Notes: generated from the sequence alone by a model not told the origin. 64,000 nucleotides of DNA from Chromatiales bacterium (ex Bugula neritina AB1) (GCA_001730015.1 MDLA01000115.1:1-64000), one strand, 5' to 3'. Shown: positions 52,631 through 61,573, numbered from the stretch's first letter. Program-made: numbers and translations.

Positions 52631-52777
52631 GACAGTATCTTCAAAAAATTTCGCACGTTTTTCGCACGTTTATGTCAAAACGTGCTTGAAGATACATGGA
52701 CAGAAAAAGACAGATCAAGCTAAGTGCTTGTTATGGCAAATAATTTCCACTTCTGTCAAAGAGTCCCGGACAGGGCT

Positions 52778-52805
52778 TGGTACCGAGGGAGAGACTCGAA
52801 CTCTC
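52778..52805 (-). repeat. tRNA-Leu-like 3'-end fragment, candidate attachment site
   Basis: Read on the minus strand this is a complete T-arm (GAGAG-TTCGAGT-CTCTC) followed by CCTCGGT-A-CCA, the last 28 bases of a tRNA; the acceptor sequence is that of bacterial tRNA-Leu(GAG) as I recall it. The remainder of the tRNA is not there. It lies 150 bases from the integrase start, so it is probably an att site left by integration into a tRNA-Leu gene. Confidence 0.65.
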
Positions 52806-52844
52806 AGGGTTATTCGCCATCGTCAAGTCGATAGGCGCCTCCGT

Positions 52845-53177
52845 TCAATCGCGCTTAAGCATCTCACTAATGTACTCCTCTTCGTTGACGCCCAAGATAC
52901 GCGCATGCCCTCGTAACACTGCCTCCGTGCTCACTCTCGGTGGCTCCAGCACCTTCGGCCCTGTTCTGCGAATCACCGCTTGAGCCAGTTCACGTAGCTC
53001 ACACACCCGTGGGAAACTGCGGTTTGCATTCACGTGAGCCACAACCGCCTCCGAGAATGCACTATCCGGCAAGTTGCCGAGTTGATGCCAGTAAACGGCA
53101 ACACGCTCTTTGGTGATTGTGCACTCATAGGCGGCTGACAAGTAAGCCATCTGCTTTGCGAACGTGGTTTTCTCCAT
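52845..53177 (-). CDS. Possible phage replication protein (helicase-loader-like)
   Basis: From the ATG at 53177 (GGAG five bases upstream) it is 110 residues, overlapping the end of the O-like gene by 53 bases. It is helical with YECTITKERVAVYWHQLGNLPDSAF and ANRSFPRVCELRELAQAVI, the shape of small phage helicase-loader or P-like proteins that load DnaB. The position after an O-like initiator supports this, as in lambda O-P. The family call is by context more than by motif. Confidence 0.55.
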   Translation of the reverse strand: MEKTTFAKQMAYLSAAYECTITKERVAVYWHQLGNLPDSAFSEAVVAHVNANRSFPRVCELRELAQAVIRRTGPKVLEPPRVSTEAVLRGHARILGVNEEEYISEMLKRD

Positions 53178-54018
53178 CGGTATCTCCAAACAGTAGATTC
53201 AAATTTTCAATCGTTTTCGCGCAAGCCTCGCTCTCGGTTGACGTTGAATGGATGTCCACAACAAATTGATCAAGCCAACCCTGAGCACGCAACCAGGTGG
53301 CCGGGTACGGAATGTACTGCCCCCTCGCCTTCTGCCAGTCAGGTGATTTTTTCGCTACCTCGGTAGCAACGATCATTTGCGCCGTCAGTTCTCCATCCGG
53401 CTTTATCAATTTCCAAACTTTCAGCGCCTGCCCTCGATTGCGTTTTTTCGGATAGCATTGCCACCATGAGTCGAACCGTTGCTCAAGCGCTTTCGCGCGT
53501 TTGTCTTTAAAACTGTCTTTAGAAATGTCTTTACTGTCTTTTGTGTGTCCCGTTTTAGGACTATTTTTGGTCCTGTTTTGGGACTCATCTAGTCCTGAAT
53601 CGGGACTTGAGTAGTCCTGTTTCGGGACTGTCCCATTTTGGAACTCTGGTCCTGATTCGGGACTAATATGGTCCTGTTTTGGAACAGTCCTGTTTCGGGA
53701 CCCTGATCCCGAATTGGGACTACTAAGGGACCATTGCTCATGGTCTTTTTGCACACCGAGCTGACTACCGGATCGGCGCAGAATTTTCATCTCAGTGAGT
53801 TCCGCCACCGCGACGCTGCAATGGTTTCTCCGGAGGCCAGTAAGTACGGCAATCTGACTGCCGCTGATGCGATCAGATTTCCGGTTATACCCATAGGTCT
53901 GGCGAATTACTGCCAACACTACCATTAACTGACGCTTGCTTAGATTCGCCAGCAGTAGCGCCTCCAGCAGCTCATTGGCGACACGCGTGTAGCCGTTCTC
54001 GATCTGAGGATTAGCCAT
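53125..54018 (-). CDS. Phage replication initiator, lambda O-like
   Basis: From the ATG at 54018 it is 297 residues. The N-terminal domain (MANPQIENGYTRVANELLEALLLANLSKRQLMVVLAVIRQTYG) is the phage replication protein O DNA-binding fold. The middle (residues about 100-160) is built of repeated SPxSG/VPKQD units caused by an iterated DNA sequence underneath. The C-terminal part (FDSWWQCYPKKRNRGQALKVWKLIKPDG) is a domain common to phage replisome organisers. An in-frame GTG at 54138 would add a Pro-Val repeat and is less likely. It would bind its own gene and recruit the helicase loader. Confidence 0.82.
   Translation of the reverse strand: MANPQIENGYTRVANELLEALLLANLSKRQLMVVLAVIRQTYGYNRKSDRISGSQIAVLTGLRRNHCSVAVAELTEMKILRRSGSQLGVQKDHEQWSLSSPNSGSGSRNRTVPKQDHISPESGPEFQNGTVPKQDYSSPDSGLDESQNRTKNSPKTGHTKDSKDISKDSFKDKRAKALEQRFDSWWQCYPKKRNRGQALKVWKLIKPDGELTAQMIVATEVAKKSPDWQKARGQYIPYPATWLRAQGWLDQFVVDIHSTSTESEACAKTIENLNLLFGDTDGENHVRKADGLLVSRL
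53547..53721. repeat. Nine 16-bp iterons within the O-like gene (candidate replication origin)
   Basis: Nine copies of the near-palindrome GTCCTGWWTYGGGACT begin at 53547, 53570, 53592, 53614, 53630, 53649, 53671, 53687 and 53706. Spacings of 16 to 23 bases are never multiples of three, so consecutive copies are read in different codon phases; conservation is therefore at the DNA level. Lambda-type initiators have iterons in the same place. Confidence 0.8.
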
Positions 54019-54084
54019 CGTGACTTTGCCTCGCGTCGTCACAGCAAATTTGAGAGAGCGAGTATTCATACGACATAGAGTTTC

Positions 54085-54138
54085 TGGCACTCGCACCGGC
54101 ACCGGCACCGGCACTGGCACTGGCACTGGCACTGGCAC
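54085..54138. repeat. GGCACY hexamer tandem repeat
   Basis: Nine hexamers (six-base units of the form YGGCAC, one altered to TCGCAC), first C-type then T-type, directly upstream of the O-like start. On the minus strand it encodes a Pro-Val run in phase with the initiator. Length changes would not shift the frame. Confidence 0.8.
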
Positions 54139-54618
54139 TCATTTCAACAATTTTCATAGGTGGTCTCCAGACAATTCACACAACATGCGAAATAAGCTCA
54201 GGCGCAGCAGCAACGCAGATCGCAGAGATCGCAAGTTTGCGCTGATCAAGTCGCTGGGTTTATTGAGCGGGACCTTTAGCTAACCCAAAGTTCCGGTTGA
54301 GCAGATTGACTGCATCCGCAGCTCAGTAAAGAAACTTAGTGAGACCTTTCGCGGGGGAGATACCTACGTGCTGAAGGAAGAGACCGCCGAATTATCTTTT
54401 GTTCGGCTTCAGCGAAGAATTTGATCGACTTGGTAACAGCGGCCCGAATAGTCGGAAAGGCCTAGGGCTTTTGCGAAATAGTGCGACGTGCCTGTCCCGA
54501 TGTCAATTCTAAGCTGTAACCACAGATGCTTGAAAAACAATTGGTGGGCTTATTGGTGGGCCATATTCTTCGCTTGGAATTATTTTACTAATAATAACAA
54601 CAACTTAGCTGAATTCAA
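54139..54618. other. Non-coding stretch between the O-like gene and tRNA-Ser
   Basis: No gene supported. It includes a short direct repeat of GGTGGGC around 54542-54562. As it adjoins the 3' end of tRNA-Ser it could hold an old integration boundary, but I found no second copy of the tRNA-Ser 3' end in the window. Confidence 0.45.
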
Positions 54619-54708
54619 TGGCGGAGAGGGAGGGATTCGAACCCCCGGAGGGTTTAACCCCTCAACGGTTTTCAAGACCGCCGCATTCGACCACTCTGCC
54701 ACCTCTCC
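54619..54708 (-). tRNA. tRNA-Ser (anticodon TGA)
   Basis: A 90-base class II tRNA. The acceptor stem GGAGAGG pairs with CCTCTCC, the anticodon loop is CTTGAAA (anticodon TGA at 54672-54674 on the other strand), a long variable arm is present, and the T-arm contains GTTCGAATC. CCA is encoded. It reads UCN serine codons. Confidence 0.96.
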
Positions 54709-54889
54709 GGTGAATTTCGTTATCGTCGAATTCAGCCGCTAAGTATAAACAATAAATCGCGATTGTGCCAATTTCGGTGCAATTTTGAGATATTGAAATA
54801 TTGTCACTTACACCCTATTGTTAATTGTTGATGCGCGGATAGCATGTATCTGCGAGAATGTATCACCTTGATTAAGTGGAGTTTAAAAA

Positions 54890-55546
54890 TTGGCTATTCA
54901 AACCGTTGATCGCGCAAGCGAGTTAACCACAAACAAAGTTCTGCGAGATACCTACCGGCTACTTTCGCTGACGCTTCTTTTCAGCGCATTTACAGCTACC
55001 GTCTCCTACTTCTTACAACTGCCTCACGGCGTTTCACTCATCTGCAGCCTGGCCGCAATGGGCCTGTTGTTTTTCGTGTTACCGAAGGCGGCACAGTCTG
55101 CCAATGGAATCTGGATTGTATTTGCGGTTACCGGACTACTGGGTGTTGGTCTCGGTCCGACGCTAAATCACTACCTCGCTACCTCTAACGGCACCACCAT
55201 GGTGGCAACCGCCCTCGGTGGCACCGGTGTTATTTTCATGGGCTTATCGGGTTACGCTCTGGTAAGCAAGAAAGACTTCTCATTCATGGGCGGCTTTCTG
55301 ATGGCCGGGTTTATTGTTGTGCTACTGGCAATGATCGCCAATATTTTCATGCAGATGCCAGCCCTGCAGATAGTATTGTCAGCGGCAATCATCCTGTTGA
55401 TGAGCGGTTTCATACTATTCGACACCAGTCGCATCATCAATGGCGGTGAGACCAATTACATAATGGCAACAGTCAGTCTTTTCCTGTCAATCTACAACAT
55501 CTTCCAAAGCCTGTTGCTGCTGCTAGGCATCGCTGGCGACGACTAG
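54890..55546 (+). CDS. Bax inhibitor-1/YccA family membrane protein
   Basis: A 218-residue protein with seven hydrophobic helices and a TTG start (preceded by GTGGAG). N-terminal TNKVLRDTYRLLSLTLLFSAFTA and the C-terminal LFDTSRIINGGETNYIMATVSLFLSIYNIFQSLLLLLGI are signatures of BI-1/YccA. In enterobacteria YccA limits FtsH degradation of membrane proteins. A clear terminator follows the gene. Confidence 0.93.
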   Translation: MAIQTVDRASELTTNKVLRDTYRLLSLTLLFSAFTATVSYFLQLPHGVSLICSLAAMGLLFFVLPKAAQSANGIWIVFAVTGLLGVGLGPTLNHYLATSNGTTMVATALGGTGVIFMGLSGYALVSKKDFSFMGGFLMAGFIVVLLAMIANIFMQMPALQIVLSAAIILLMSGFILFDTSRIINGGETNYIMATVSLFLSIYNIFQSLLLLLGIAGDD

Positions 55547-55585
55547 TCCCGACACTGTTCTGCATATTTAAGCTGTATTGTTAAG

Positions 55586-55614
55586 AAAAACCCCGGTAAT
55601 CCGGGGTTTTTTTT
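55586..55614 (+). terminator. Rho-independent terminator after the BI-1 gene
   Basis: CCCCGG-taat-CCGGGG flanked by five A on one side and eight T on the other, forming a strong hairpin with a U-tract, 40 bases after the stop. The flanking A run makes it partly bidirectional. Confidence 0.93.
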
Positions 55615-55653
55615 GACTTGATTTCAACCATAAACTCGTAAACAGGATTTCAT

Positions 55654-55842
55654 GTGGAAAGCGGAATAATCTGGAAACTTCTCGCCGCAGGAATGATGCT
55701 TTTTTTTGTAATCAGGCTGTGGCCCGCTGCTAAAGCATGGATGGCTGATGGACCCAAAGGCAGCAGCAGCGACTGGATGACAGCAGCAGCACTTTTAGGC
55801 GGTGTGATGTTATTTGTCTGGGTGTTACTTAAACTTGTGTAA
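55654..55842 (+). CDS. Small membrane protein, unknown function
   Basis: A 62-residue protein with a GTG start and two hydrophobic helices (IIWKLLAAGMMLFFVIRLWPAA; WMTAAALLGGVMLFVWVLLKLV) joined by a short polar loop (MADGPKGSSSD). Short two-helix proteins like this are common in gammaproteobacteria but I cannot name the family. It stands alone, 40 bases after the BI-1 terminator. Confidence 0.6.
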   Translation: MESGIIWKLLAAGMMLFFVIRLWPAAKAWMADGPKGSSSDWMTAAALLGGVMLFVWVLLKLV

Positions 55843-56417
55843 CTGCACAAACCGGGGTCGGTTGAATTGCTTTTGCAACCCGACTGCCCAAGCCAGTTTC
55901 AGTTAAACGGGGATTGTTTCTTACACAAGCAAGTGCGTTTACATAAGCAAGTGCGTTTTACTTCGGAAGATACGGCGATTGTGAAAGCAGTCGCCATCAT
56001 TGTCTTTCCACCTGTTGCAGCTTGTAGACAACAGGCGCTTCTTGCAAGATCGACCACTTCAAGCCGAACCGGCCTTCAGCCCTCCTCCTTTTTTCAGATA
56101 AATACGTTTCCGGGGATGTCTGGCCCCTTCCATCCGGAATCGGGCAAAAAGCGCCCGAGGCATCCACTTTATGATATTCAGAATACCACGTGCCCAATTG
56201 ATCGCGAAGCCTCCGAGCTTGCGACCTTGTGATGTTTTTACGGAGGTAACGCTAATAAAAACCGACCTGAAGAAACTGAACGCTGTGATGCTAAAACATC
56301 GGCTCATCATTCATATGACGTTAATTTGACTGACGTCACACTTTTGGCGACCGAGCGTCAACTTATCGACACTCGGTGATCGCAGCAAACGAGCGATCAC
56401 CAGCAGGTATCGATAGC
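55843..56417. other. Spacer downstream of rpoS, with hairpin and short direct repeats
   Basis: No gene supported. Two copies of AAGCAAGTGCGTTT lie at 55927-55957. A perfect nine-base inverted repeat (GGTGATCGC 56375-56383 / GCGATCACC 56393-56401) lies 17 bases after the rpoS stop and may terminate or stabilise the rpoS mRNA. Small minus-strand frames here have no recognised features. Confidence 0.6.
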
Positions 56418-57452
56418 CTATTGCCCTTCCAGCAGTGCTTCCCAGGTATATCCAGATCCCTCGAGAATACGTCGCAGCTTTTTCAACGCTTCCATCTGGA
56501 TCTGACGGACTCTTTCTCTTGTAACACCAAGCTCTTTGCCTACATCTTCAAGCGTTGTTCGCTCATATCCGTGTAATCCGAAGCGACGGACGACAACCTC
56601 ACGGTGCTTACTCTCGAGCTTCATCAGCCAGTTGTTGATTTGCTTATGGATATTGTCGTCCTGAAGCTTCCACGCTGGATCAGGGTTGTTATCGTCGGGG
56701 ATAATATCCAGTAGCGGACGATCACCATCAGGCCCCATAGCCACATCAACTGAAGAGACACGATCTCTCAGACCCAACAGGCGCTTTACATCAGCAACCG
56801 GCTTTTCGCACTCTGCAGCTATATCTTCAGCGGTAGGTTCTTTGTCCATTTTCTGCTGCAGACGACGCTCAGCTTTCAGATAGACGTTCATTTCTTTAAC
56901 GACGTGAATCGGCAACCGAATCGTTCGCGTCTGGTTCATCAACGCACGTTCAATAGTCTGACGGATCCACCATGTGGCATAAGTAGAGAACCTGAATCCC
57001 CGTTCCGGGTCAAATTTCTCAACCGAATGAATCAAACCCAGATTTCCTTCTTCTATCAGATCCAGAAGTGTCAATCCACGGTTCAGATAGCGTCTGGCTA
57101 TTTTGACTACTAATCGAAGGTTACACTCGATCATCTTGGCACGAGCTTTTTCATCGCCCTTTTGCGCCAATCGTGTATAAGATTTTTCTTCGTCTGCAGT
57201 TAAAAGCGGTGAGTGCTCAATCTCTTTAAGGTACAGGCGCGTGGCGTCCATATCGCGTGAGCGCGCTTTGTTACTTGGTGATTTCTCTTTGGTTCGCGTC
57301 AGTTGCGCTGCAAACGTTTCTTCGTCCTCTTCATCTAACTCCTCCTCTTCAACTTCTTCTTCCGAAACATCTTCTACGCGCGTATCGTGCACAGTTGCAC
57401 GATCTTCGCTATCTTCACTTGAATCCCATGTTGCTAGTTGACTCTGGCCCAT
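56418..57452 (-). CDS. rpoS: RNA polymerase sigma factor RpoS
   Basis: A 344-residue stationary-phase and general stress sigma factor. Region 1.2 ([21 protein letters not shown]), region 2 ([30 protein letters not shown] ... [20 protein letters not shown]) and region 4 ([31 protein letters not shown]) are all clear. The [12 protein letters not shown] segment separates RpoS from RpoD. The N-terminus is unusually acidic (residues 25-46, [19 protein letters not shown]). It follows nlpD by 162 bases, the usual gammaproteobacterial layout, where the main rpoS promoter lies inside nlpD. Confidence 0.96.
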   Translation of the reverse strand: MGQSQLATWDSSEDSEDRATVHDTRVEDVSEEEVEEEELDEEDEETFAAQLTRTKEKSPSNKARSRDMDATRLYLKEIEHSPLLTADEEKSYTRLAQKGDEKARAKMIECNLRLVVKIARRYLNRGLTLLDLIEEGNLGLIHSVEKFDPERGFRFSTYATWWIRQTIERALMNQTRTIRLPIHVVKEMNVYLKAERRLQQKMDKEPTAEDIAAECEKPVADVKRLLGLRDRVSSVDVAMGPDGDRPLLDIIPDDNNPDPAWKLQDDNIHKQINNWLMKLESKHREVVVRRFGLHGYERTTLEDVGKELGVTRERVRQIQMEALKKLRRILEGSGYTWEALLEGQ

Positions 57453-57614
57453 TGATAAATCTCCGCTATACTAGAAAAATTGTTATTTTATTTTTGTAAT
57501 TTCAGCGAAGTTGTTATTTATCAGTCTCACCCGGAAAACCCGATTGCGCCAACTCCGTGGCGCACAATAACAACTTCGGGTTCTGGATAAGCAAAAAACG
57601 TGCCAAAGACTAAA

Positions 57615-58703
57615 TTAGAGTGACGGAAGATAGTCCACCGGATTGACCGGCTCACCATTTCGTCGGATTTCAAAGTGCAGTTCTGTTCCATCTGATTGCT
57701 CACTACCAACAACTGCAATCAAATCTCCTGCCTTAACTGTTTGATTTTCCTTGACATAAATATCACTAACTTTCGAATAAGCCGTTAGAAAGTTATCTTT
57801 ATGCCGCAAGATTACCAAATTTCCATAACTCGCCAGATCTCTGCCACTATAAACCACCTCGCCATCAGCCGCTGCCTGAACACCAGCACCAGGCCCTGCG
57901 TCGATGTCGAGTCCTTGTCGATTTATTTCACGTAAATCAAATTCCCGGGTTATCTTACCCAACGCCGGCCAGTTCCAGCCGTCAGCATCGGGGGCCACTG
58001 TCACACGTTTGACTGCAGCAGGTACATTGATGTCGTCCTGAATAGCAACCGTATCGGCCAATGGAATAATTGGCGGGCTGTCTGCATCGCCGCTCTGACC
58101 GACAATTGTTTCCATTCCTTCTGGTCGTTCCACTTTTGCAACTGTCTGTTCTACACGTATATCATCGATCAGTGTGGGATCAGGGAGGTTCGCCAGAGGT
58201 TCAGCAATATCACCGGATGGCGGTAACGATGGTAACTGAGATACAAAAACCGGCTCATCATTCAGCAGGACATCGCCACCCGTGGTATCACGTATACCAA
58301 TAACCTTTTCAGATCCATCACTACCGGATTTCAGAATAGCGTCTCCTGAACTTACCGCCGGAACCAAAACCAGCTGTTCGGCGGCTACCGCATCGCCCAC
58401 TGCCATTTGCTCAAACGTGTCTTCATCACGTACCAGGATCAATCGCTGCCCGGGAATGAGTTCATCGCTGGTAAGCGCATTAACAGCGACTAGCGAATCA
58501 GAATCAATCTGATAGCGATTGGCAACAGACTTAAGCGTGTCACCCGGCTGCACTATATAAGTATTCGAATCAAATCGAATGTCCGGCAGACCAATGCTCG
58601 GCAAATTGATACTGGGTAACTCAACCGTTTCCAGTACGCTACAGCCGCCCAGTGTTAGCAGAGAGCTAGCACATACCAGGGTGCTTAACCTTTTGTAATT
58701 CAT
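57615..58703 (-). CDS. nlpD: NlpD-like LysM/LytM lipoprotein, activator of cell-wall amidase
   Basis: A 362-residue lipoprotein (lipobox LTLGGCSVL). A LysM domain (TYIVQPGDTLKSVANRYQIDSDSL) binds peptidoglycan; a long Asp/Pro-rich linker leads to a C-terminal LytM domain (GLDIDAGPGAGVQAAADGEVVYSG ... YGNLVILRHKD ... TELHFEIRRNGEPVNPVDYLP). The first metal His of active LytM enzymes is absent, as in E. coli NlpD, so it likely activates an amidase instead of cutting itself. It precedes rpoS. Confidence 0.93.
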   Translation of the reverse strand: MNYKRLSTLVCASSLLTLGGCSVLETVELPSINLPSIGLPDIRFDSNTYIVQPGDTLKSVANRYQIDSDSLVAVNALTSDELIPGQRLILVRDEDTFEQMAVGDAVAAEQLVLVPAVSSGDAILKSGSDGSEKVIGIRDTTGGDVLLNDEPVFVSQLPSLPPSGDIAEPLANLPDPTLIDDIRVEQTVAKVERPEGMETIVGQSGDADSPPIIPLADTVAIQDDINVPAAVKRVTVAPDADGWNWPALGKITREFDLREINRQGLDIDAGPGAGVQAAADGEVVYSGRDLASYGNLVILRHKDNFLTAYSKVSDIYVKENQTVKAGDLIAVVGSEQSDGTELHFEIRRNGEPVNPVDYLPSL

Positions 58704-59069
58704 ATTCGACCTTTCTGATGCAGTGATGACTCACGCTCAATCGGGGGTACGAAGGCTCGCGTGAGGGGAATTTCGCGAACGATCTCTAGCCAATCTGGCG
58801 ATCGGGTTACGGACCTGGCCTAATGAGCAAGCGATGAGCAGTAGCTGTGCGTGCAGACTACTTGTCTCTTGCTGTGAACTTTAAACATTGGAATAAAAAA
58901 CTGCAATAAAAACAGGAAGGAAGAGTGGGTAGTTAATGCAGTTACTACTTACTTGTAACATAACTGTCGCATTCGACCAGCGATTAATAAAACGCACCAA
59001 TCATCAAATGCCCAAAAACCTTACGCGGCCATCAACAGGACACCATTCCATACTCGGGCCAGGAGTCAA
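58704..59069. other. Intergenic region between pcm and nlpD
   Basis: No gene. It should hold the nlpD promoter, read leftward, but no clear boxes were identified. A small inverted repeat GTTAC...GTAAC is near 58940-58960. Confidence 0.5.
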
Positions 59070-59753
59070 CTAGCACTTGCCCGAGAGAAACGGTACAAAT
59101 CGAACTTCTTCTATTTTCTGAAGCTGCGGCGCCTGACCTGCACGACACCGCATGGTGGCCAATTGCTGGGTCCCCTGCTGTGCCCCCACGGGTCCGACGA
59201 GCACCCCGCCATCAGCCACCTGACCCAGCAAGGCCTGCGGTACCGTTTCCATCGCCGCCGTTACGATTACCGCATCGAATGGACCGTTCTCAGACCAACC
59301 TTCAACGCCATCGGTGTAGCGCGTTCGAATGTTACGCAGGCCCAGTTGACGCAGGCGATCTCCGGCTCGATGCACCAGCGTTCTTACCCGCTCAAGGGTA
59401 TACACAGTTGGCACCAGTTTTGACAATACCGCCGCCTGATAGCCCGAGCCGGTTCCAATTTCCAATACTTTGTTGATTTTCTTACCGTTAAGGCCACTGT
59501 TGACTACAAGTTCCGTCATCAGGGCAACGACATAGGGCTGCGATATTGTCTGCCCTTCGCCGATCGGTAAAGAGCAATCATCGTATGCCCTGCTTGCCAT
59601 CGCTTCATCGACAAAGCAATGCCTGGGAACATCGGCCATAGCCTGCAGCACCGATTCGTCCTTAATGCCTGAGGCTCGCAGCCGATCCACAAGACGCAAC
59701 CGGGTTCGTTGCGAGGTCATGCCGATACCCCGGATTCTAGCTTCCATATTCAT
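59070..59753 (-). CDS. pcm: Protein-L-isoaspartate O-methyltransferase
   Basis: A 227-residue SAM-dependent repair enzyme that methylates isoaspartate in damaged proteins. It shows VPRHCFVDEAMASRAYDDCSLPIGEGQTISQPYVVALM, the classic Pcm active-site and substrate part, and VLEIGTGSGYQAAVLS for SAM binding, then LVGPVGAQ near the end. Length is usual. It overlaps surE by ATGA, so both are translated together. Confidence 0.96.
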   Translation of the reverse strand: MNMEARIRGIGMTSQRTRLRLVDRLRASGIKDESVLQAMADVPRHCFVDEAMASRAYDDCSLPIGEGQTISQPYVVALMTELVVNSGLNGKKINKVLEIGTGSGYQAAVLSKLVPTVYTLERVRTLVHRAGDRLRQLGLRNIRTRYTDGVEGWSENGPFDAVIVTAAMETVPQALLGQVADGGVLVGPVGAQQGTQQLATMRCRAGQAPQLQKIEEVRFVPFLSGKC

Positions 59754-60499
59754 GCAGCGGACCCAGGCAACCAGTCATCGAGCATTGAGACACGATGATG
59801 GTGAGTCATGTCAACATCCAGCGGTGTCACCGAAACTCGATTGCTGTGAATTGCGTGAAAATCTGTACCTTCGGCATCATCCAGCGCTTCTCCAATTCCA
59901 CCAATCCAGTATATCGGCTCTCCGCGCGGGTCCAGCTGCCGTATGGCATTTTGCGATGGATGTCGACTGCCAAGGCGTGTCACTTCGCGACCCTGCAGTT
60001 GCCGGTACGGCACCGAGGGAATATTCACATTAAGAATGCTATGTTCCGGCAAGGGATACTCTATGCAGCGCTTAATAATCTCCGCTGAGATTCGAGCCGC
60101 AGTCTCATAATGCCCGGTAAAACCGGCGAGCGAAAATGCCACCGCCGGAACCCCGTGAAATCGCCCCTCCATGGCGGCCGCCACAGTACCTGAATAGACT
60201 ACGTCGTGCCCCAGGTTCGGCCCGTTGTTTATGCCGCTGACAACCAGATCCGGCGTCCAGTCAAAGAGTCCGTTTAGCGCCAGGTTGACACAATCAACCG
60301 GCGTACCCTCTGCAGAGTAGACGCCTTCCCCGTGGTCGGTGATGCGAATGGGCCTTGATAAGGTCAGTGAATTACTCGCCGCACTTCGATTTCTGTCCGG
60401 TGCGACCACCCTCACATCTGCAAGCTCACGCATAGCCTCGGCTAATGCCAGAATACCCGGCGCGTGCCAGCCGTCGTCATTGGACACTAGAATTCTCAT
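59750..60499 (-). CDS. surE: 5'/3'-nucleotidase SurE
   Basis: A 249-residue survival phosphatase. The N-terminus MRILVSNDDGWHAPGILALAEAM holds the metal-binding Asp-Asp, followed by VVAPDRNRSAASNSLT and VVSGINNGPNLGHDVVYSGTVAAA, all hallmarks of SurE. It removes phosphate from nucleoside monophosphates under stress. First gene of the surE-pcm pair; divergent from the YheT-like gene, with an 84-base shared promoter region. Confidence 0.96.
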   Translation of the reverse strand: MRILVSNDDGWHAPGILALAEAMRELADVRVVAPDRNRSAASNSLTLSRPIRITDHGEGVYSAEGTPVDCVNLALNGLFDWTPDLVVSGINNGPNLGHDVVYSGTVAAAMEGRFHGVPAVAFSLAGFTGHYETAARISAEIIKRCIEYPLPEHSILNVNIPSVPYRQLQGREVTRLGSRHPSQNAIRQLDPRGEPIYWIGGIGEALDDAEGTDFHAIHSNRVSVTPLDVDMTHHHRVSMLDDWLPGSAA

Positions 60500-60583
60500 T
60501 GCTAATCTTCTTTTTTATTGTTTTAGCTGCAGTAACTGCATATATAAGTCTACCCAAAGCCATCCACTGGTATGCTTTCCTGA

Positions 60584-61573
60584 ATGATAATAAAGAGCCG
60601 TTTTCAGCCCGCATGGTGGCTTCGTAATCCACACCTGCAAACGCTTTGGGCCGCTAAAGTTCAACAACTACCCTCACCGCAAATGCGCCGGGAACGAGTC
60701 GACACTCCAGACGGTGATTTTCTCGATCTCGATTGGAATCAGTGCGATCCAGATCAGCTGCCCGGCACGTTGGTCGTCATCTTTCACGGCCTTACCGGAT
60801 CATCGAATTCAAGCTACGCACGCTCCCTGATGCAGTCGCTGTTCGACTCGGGAATACCCGCAGTGTTAATGCACTTCAGAGGCTGCAGTGGCGAGCCGAA
60901 CCGAACTCGCGGGTCATACCACTCCGGTCATACGACAGACATTAAATTTATCATTGATACGCTAGCGCATCGATTCAGCCAGCGCTCGCTCGCGGCAATA
61001 GGCTTTTCTTTAGGCGGTAATGCGTTACTTAAATACCTCGCAACACACCCTGCAACGCCATTGCGATATTCAGTGTCTGTGTCTCCACCACTGGTGCTGG
61101 AAGAAGGCGCAAAACGTATGAGCAAAGGATTTTCACGTCTGTACCAATGGGCGCTGATTCGACAAATGAAGCGCGCGATACGAAACAAGGACAAACGCTA
61201 TCCCGCGCTAGGTCTCAGCGATTTAAACTACGAGAAGGTGGGTGATTTTTGGGAGTTCGATGACAAAATCACCGCCGTTTTGCACGGATTCGACTCAGTC
61301 CACGACTACTACGAAAAAGCCAGTACACTGGATGATCTGGCTAATATAAACACACCTACGCATATTATCTTCGCGCGGGATGACCCGTTTTTCAGTGAAG
61401 CATGCATTCCGAAGAGTAACGAGGCGTTGAGTCCTGCGGTAACATTCGAACTCGCCAGACATGGCGGGCATGTCGGATTTATCGGGTCTGAAAAATTGTT
61501 CAGTGGATATCCCTGGCTACCAACTCGACTAACGGCACTACTAACGAAAAACCTTCCAACAAGCACAAACTAG
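60584..61573 (+). CDS. YheT-like alpha/beta hydrolase
   Basis: A 329-residue hydrolase of the UPF0017/YheT family. The start PAWWLRNPHLQTLWAA is diagnostic. FHGLTGSSNSSYARSL gives the oxyanion region, GFSLGGNALLKYLA the nucleophile Ser, and HIIFARDDPFFSE plus RHGGHVGFIG the Asp and His of the triad. The substrate is not established; related proteins act on esters of lipids or carboxylates. Confidence 0.93.
   Translation: MIIKSRFQPAWWLRNPHLQTLWAAKVQQLPSPQMRRERVDTPDGDFLDLDWNQCDPDQLPGTLVVIFHGLTGSSNSSYARSLMQSLFDSGIPAVLMHFRGCSGEPNRTRGSYHSGHTTDIKFIIDTLAHRFSQRSLAAIGFSLGGNALLKYLATHPATPLRYSVSVSPPLVLEEGAKRMSKGFSRLYQWALIRQMKRAIRNKDKRYPALGLSDLNYEKVGDFWEFDDKITAVLHGFDSVHDYYEKASTLDDLANINTPTHIIFARDDPFFSEACIPKSNEALSPAVTFELARHGGHVGFIGSEKLFSGYPWLPTRLTALLTKNLPTSTN

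Noticed and set aside
52777-52983. Plus-strand frame starting VPRERLELS
   Set aside because: This is the well-known spurious reading of the antisense of a tRNA 3' end; it lies on the tRNA-Leu fragment and the possible loader gene.
53547-53721. CRISPR array
   Set aside because: The units are 16-bp near-palindromes with 0-7 base gaps, inside a coding gene, with no spacers of constant length and no cas genes.
54488-54742. Plus-strand frame containing GGEGGIRTPGG
   Set aside because: It is the antisense of tRNA-Ser; a common false gene.
56059-56310. Minus-strand 83-codon frame downstream of rpoS
   Set aside because: Basic, no recognisable domain, no ribosome binding site; probably chance.
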